Source of the DNA: Datisca glomerata
Taxonomy: Eukaryota; Streptophyta; Magnoliopsida; Cucurbitales; Datiscaceae
Assembly: GCA_003255025.1 (NCBI GenBank)
Contig: QANY01009435.1
Span: forward strand, 372,001-436,000
Length of the DNA: 64,000 nt
Reading direction: 5' to 3'
Shown here: positions 60,005-64,000 of the stretch, in pieces
Numbering within the stretch: position 1 is the first letter of the stretch
Layout of the letters: every line of letters begins with the position of its first letter
The notes under the pieces: generated by a model
Databases searched by the model: none
Told to the model about the DNA's origin: nothing
Seen by the model: only the letters and a program-made list of their open reading frames with translations
Translations under genes and position numbers: made by a program

Positions 60005-60600
60005 TACTTAAAGAGTTCAAGTAACTGTTCAGGACTACTTGAACCCTTCAAGTAGATAATTTGAAAACAATATCTCACTACTTGAAAACTTCAAGTAGTC
60101 CTTTAGATTCTGGAAGTAAAAGTAAGTGACTACTTGTAAGGTTCAAGTAGTGTATATGACTAATTGTACCCTTCAAGTAGTAATTTTGACTCTGAAAGTC
60201 AAAACCAGTGACTATTTGAAGGATTCAAATAATGTATATGATTACTTGAACCTTCAAGTAGTGATTTTGACTATGAAAGTCAAAACAAGTCATTATTTGA
60301 AGGGTTCAAGTAGTATATCTTACAACTTGAACCCTTCAAATAGTGATTTTGAATCTATAAGTCAAAATAAATCACTACTTGAAGGGTTCAAGTAGTGTAT
60401 CTGATTATTTGAACCCTTCAAGTAGTGATTTTATTTCTGAAAATCAGAACAAGTCACTACTTGAAAAGTTCACGTAGTTGTATCTGACTATTTGAATCCT
60501 TCAAGTAGTCACTGGTTCACTACTGGAAGGGTTCTAGTAATTTTATATAGCTACTTTAACCCTTCATTAAGCAATCAAGTACTTTTATGTGTATAAATAA
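60005..60600. repeat. CAAGTAGT inverted-repeat array, left block, about 82-bp monomer
   Basis: Monomers of about 82 bp (GATTTTGA starts at 60263, 60344 and 60426). Each holds dyads such as ACTACTTGAA CCC TTCAAGTAGT, with perfect 10-bp arms and a 3-nt loop. The array lies directly upstream of the DUF1985 exon. Confidence 0.9.
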
Positions 60601-60639
60601 ATGACGATACATACTTTATATCTGCATCCTTCAACAGAT

Positions 60640-61590
60640 ATGGCTCCAAAAATTCAGCTGACTTTAGTCTTTAATGATGATGAAATTATCCATGGAAAAA
60701 TGAATTGGCTCTCCAACCAAATTGCTATTACCTCACTGAATCTCAGAATATTCTGCTTAGGAAGACATGTTTCAGTCATTTACTGGACATACGGAGTATC
60801 CAATTTTCTGGAACCATATGTCATCACATGCTTCTCAGAGAAGCTACTCCAAAGGATTAAACTGCTAAAGATGAGATGTATTTTCACATAGCTGGAAAAG
60901 CGATAAGGTTCTCCAAGAGAGAATTTACTTTGATAACTAGCCTTCACTGTGGCACTTCTCCTGACCTTAGGACATATGACAAGGCTACCCCTAATAGGAT
61001 TAGGGATCAGTACTTCAACTGTGATGACAACATCAACAAAAAGTGGTTGGAGGAAGTTTTTATTGGCAGAAAAGTTGTTGAGGATGGTGACGTTGGGGCT
61101 ACTTTATTTACTGAAGCATGTTTTTCTTGGTAATGAGAGTAGGAACAAGATTGACAATAGGTGGGTGATGCTAGTTGATAATCTGGATGATTTCAATAGC
61201 TAACCATGGGGGGAGGTATGCTTTAAGAGGACCATACATGCTTTGAAGAACGCCCTTCCCAAAGAAGTTAATGATGAGGAAGCAGGTGAAAATCAGAAAA
61301 AGAAAAAGAAGAAGGTTGGGAAAAAAATAGTTGAGTATACATACGCATTGGGGGCTTTTCCATATGCTTTTGAGGTATCTTCATTCCCCTCTTCTTTTTT
61401 TATGCTTCCAAAATTAATGTAGAATAATTATTGTTGATTTATATAGTTTAGACACATAACGTCATCCCCATAATTGGAAATTTCTATGCGAAAAAGGTTA
61501 CTAATCATTTTTCAAGATTACTTAACTGGACGAATAACACCATTGTGTAGCATGAACAAGTGCATAAGGATATTTTTGCTCGTAAATTGG
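60640..61590 (+). pseudogene. DUF1985/Ulp1-type gene of the third element
   Basis: The first part (from an ATG at 60640: MAPKIQLTLVFNDDEI) covers the N-terminal DUF1985 region with a frameshift; in the shifted frame KTCFSHLLDIRSIQF appears. Then 60876-61133 reads GKAIRFSKREFTLITSLHCG and KWLEEVFIGRKVVED, and after another shift NRWVMLVDNLDDFNS, a Lys-rich linker and YTYALGAFPYAFE to a GTATCT donor at about 61374. A further exon at about 61451-61590 (IIGNFYAKKVTNHF, SRLLNWTNNTIV) has an internal TAG and ends at GTAAGA. DUF1985 domains usually precede a Ulp1-like cysteine protease, which would lie beyond the array or outside the window. Frameshifts and stops make it non-functional as it stands. 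Confidence 0.65.
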
Positions 61591-61639
61591 TAAGAACACT
61601 TGATTTTCTCAATTTCTCATTTTTATTTCTAGAAGTCAA

Positions 61640-64000
61640 AACATGTAACTAGTTGAAGTGTTTGAGTAGTTGAATCTGACTCATTCAACCCTTTGTATCT
61701 GACTACTTGAACCTTTCAAGTAGTGATTTTGATTCCGGAAGTCAAAACCTGTAATTACTTGAACGGTTCAAGTAGTTGTATCTGACTACTTGAACCATTC
61801 AAGTAGTGATTTTGATTCTGGAAGTCTGGAAGTCAAAACTTGTAACTACTTGAAGGGTTCAAGTAGCCCTTTAAGTAGTGATTTTGATTCTGACAGTCAA
61901 AACATGTAACTACTTGAACAGGTTCAAGTAGTCAAATATCTAACTACTTGAACCATTCAAGTAGTGATATTGATTCTGGAAATAAAAACATGTAACTACT
62001 TGAAGGGTTTGAGTAGTTGTATCTGACTACTTGAACCCTTCAAGTAGTGATTTTGATTCTGGAAGTCTAGAAGTCAGAACTTGTAATTACTTAAAGGGTT
62101 CAAGTAGCCCTTTAAGTGGTTATTTTGATTCTGGCAGTCAAAACATGTAACTACTTGAAGGGTTCAAGTAGTTGTATTTGACTACTTGAACCCTACAAGT
62201 AGTGATTTTAATTCTGGAAGTCAAAACATGTAATTACTTGAACGGTTCAATTAGTTGTATCTGACTACTTGAACCATTCAAGTAGTGCTTTTGATTCTAG
62301 AAGTCTGGAAGTCAAAACTTGTAACTACTTGAAGGGTTCAAGTAGCCCTTTAAGTAGTGATTTTGATTCTGGCAGTCAAAACATGTAACTACTTGAACAG
62401 GTTCAAGTAGTCAAATATCTAACTACTTGAACCATTCAAGTAGTCAAATATCTGACTACTTGAACCATTCAAGTAGTGATATTGATTCTGGAAATCAAAA
62501 CATGTAACTACTTGAAGGCTTTGACTAGTTGTATCTGATTACTTGAACCCTTCAAGTAGTGATTTTAATTCTGGAAGTCAAAACATGTAACTACTTTAAG
62601 GGTTTAAGTAGTAGGATACAACTACTTAAACCATTCAAGTAGTTATATATTTTGACTTCTAGACCTCTAGAATCAAAATCACTACTTAAAGGGTTCATGT
62701 AGTCAGATACAACTACTTGAACCCTACAAGTAGTGATTTTAATTCTGAAAGTCAAAACATGTAACTACTTGAACGATTCAAGTGGCTCTTCAAGTGGTGA
62801 TTTAATTCAGAATATCAAAACATGTAACTACTTGAAGGGTTCAAATAGTTATATCTGACTACTTAAACCATTCAAGTAGTGATATTGATTCTGGAAATCA
62901 AAACATGTAACTACTTGAAGGGTTCGAGTAGTTGTATCTGACTACTTGAACCCTTCAAGTAGTGATTTTGATTCTGGAAGTCTAGAAGTCAGAACTTGTA
63001 ACTACTTGAAGTGTTCAAGTAGCCCTTTAAGTAGTTATTTTGATTCTGGCAGTCAAAACATGTAACTACTTAAAGGGTTCAAGTAGTTGTATTTGACTAC
63101 TAGAACCCTACAAGTAGTGATTTTAATTCTGAAAGTCAAAACATGTAATTACTTGAACGGGTCAAGTAGTTGTATCTGACTACTTGAACCATTCAAGTAG
63201 TGATTTTGATTTTGGAAGTCTAGAAGTCAAAACTTGTAACTACTTGAAGGGTTCAAGTAGCCCTTTAAGTAGTGATTTTGATTCTGGCAGTCAAAACATG
63301 TAACTACTTGAACAGGTTCAAGTAGTCAAATATCTAACTACTTGAACCGTTCAAGTAGAGATATTGATTCTGAAAATCAAAACATATAACTACATGAAGG
63401 GTTTGAGTAGTTGTATCTGACTACTTGAACCCTTCAAGTAGTGATTTTAATTCTGGAAGTCAAAACATGTAACTACTTTAAGGGTTCAAGTAGTAGGATA
63501 CAACTACTTAAACCATTCAATTAGTTATATATTTTGACTTCTAGACTTCTAGAATCAAAATCACTACTTAAAAGGGTTCAGGTAGTCAGATACAACTAAT
63601 TGAACCCTATAAGTAGTGATTTTAATTCTGAAAGTCAAAACATGTAACTACTTGAACGATTCAAGTGGCCCTTCAAGTGGTGATTTAATTCAGAATGTCA
63701 AAACATGTAACTACTTGAAGGGTTCAAGTAGTTATATCTGACTACTAAAACCATTCAAGTAGTGATATTGATTTTGGAAATCAAAACATGTAACTACTTG
63801 AAGGGTTCGAGTAGTTGTATCTGACTACTTGAACCCTTCAAGTAGTGATTTTGATTCTGGAAGTCTAGAAGTCAGAACTTGTAACTACTTGAAGGGTTCA
63901 AGTAGTTGTATTTGACTACTTGAACCCTACAAGTAGTGATTTTAATTCTGGAAGTCAAACATGTAACTACTTGAACGATTCAAGTTGCCCTTAAAGTAGT
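61640..64000. repeat. CAAGTAGT inverted-repeat array, right block, with 0.9-kb higher-order unit
   Basis: At least 2.3 kb of 70-90 bp monomers, each with one or two ACTACTTGAA/TTCAAGTAGT dyads joined by GATTTTGATTCTGGAAGTCA. A longer period is superposed: a variant (AAGTCTAGAAGTCAGAACTTG) recurs with its unit starting at 62041, 62956 and 63839 (spacings 915 and 883 bp), and ACAGGTTCAAGTAGTC at 62397 and 63312 (915 bp). The array continues past the window end. Confidence 0.92.

Larger units (their letters stand above)
59363..64000 (+). mobile_element. Third DUF1985 element (MULE-like), right end outside window
   Basis: It begins near AGGGATTTTTGGATAAATATAC at 59363, which resembles the MULE 2 terminus AGGGTTTTTTTTTTGGTAAC. 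It has a Ser/Phe-rich CT-rich leader (59520-59760) and a DUF1985 relic on the plus strand, with long arrays of a CAAGTAGT inverted repeat on both sides. No transposase is visible before the window ends. Assignment to MULEs rests on the DUF1985 gene, the terminus and the shared layout. Confidence 0.5.

Noticed and set aside
60005..64000. CRISPR-like array
   Set aside because: Regularly spaced dyads recall CRISPR, but linkers are repeated too rather than unique, spacing varies, and this is plant nuclear DNA. Satellite-like inverted repeat fits better.

Overview
This is nuclear DNA of a flowering plant, most likely a eudicot. Genes are interrupted by GT..AG introns. Products are plant-specific: a lignan reductase pair, a MYB-CC factor, a plastid glycolate/glycerate carrier and a plant 4CL-like ligase. 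Intergenic DNA is very AT-rich and full of plant transposons (MULE, Tat-type Ty3/gypsy, LINE). Two single N bases sit in a TA run and a poly-C run. I cannot name the species.

Layout. 1-2938: decayed Mutator-like element (MULE 1) carrying a transposase relic and, on the other strand, a DUF1985/Ulp1-type relic. 3125-3913: NLR resistance-gene relic. 5438-7560 (-): pinoresinol-lariciresinol reductase-like gene, PLR copy 1. 7.6-12.9 kb: AT-rich spacer with tandem duplications. 12.9-15.6 kb: decayed LINE with an inverted repeat at its 5' end. 16.6-30.0 kb: one large degenerate Ty3/gypsy element read on the minus strand. Its LTRs differ in length because of a 217-bp repeat built of five 43-bp modules, and it carries a tandemly duplicated antisense extra ORF. 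30813-33899 (+): PLR copy 2. 34271-36299 (-): MYB-CC (PHL8-like) transcription factor, whose upstream region holds four PHR1-type binding sites. 37.4-40.0 kb: inverted second copy of the MULE family (MULE 2). 40.36-41.1 kb: a different MuDR transposase relic. 41.6-48.7 kb: exons of an unrecognised plant gene, broken by a 3.3-kb duplicate of the PLGG1 gene. 51100-53532 (+): peroxisomal 4CL-like acyl-CoA ligase. 54935-58616 (+): intact PLGG1. 59.4-64.0 kb: a third DUF1985 element embedded in long arrays of a short inverted repeat, running off the window edge.

Six loci carry the real biology: two PLR paralogues in divergent orientation, PHL8-like, 4CL-like, PLGG1 and one broken unknown gene. PLR makes lignans from monolignol dimers, so the two copies probably share or divide that job. 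The 4CL-like ligase ends in SKL and acts in the peroxisome. PLGG1 serves photorespiration in the plastid envelope. Nothing links them into a true metabolic cluster.

The most unusual structure is shared by the MULE-like elements. In two families with unrelated sequence, DUF1985 exons are flanked by arrays of short perfect inverted repeats. Exon coordinates for the four intact genes come from splice sites that restore frame, and each model gives a complete protein of family-typical length.
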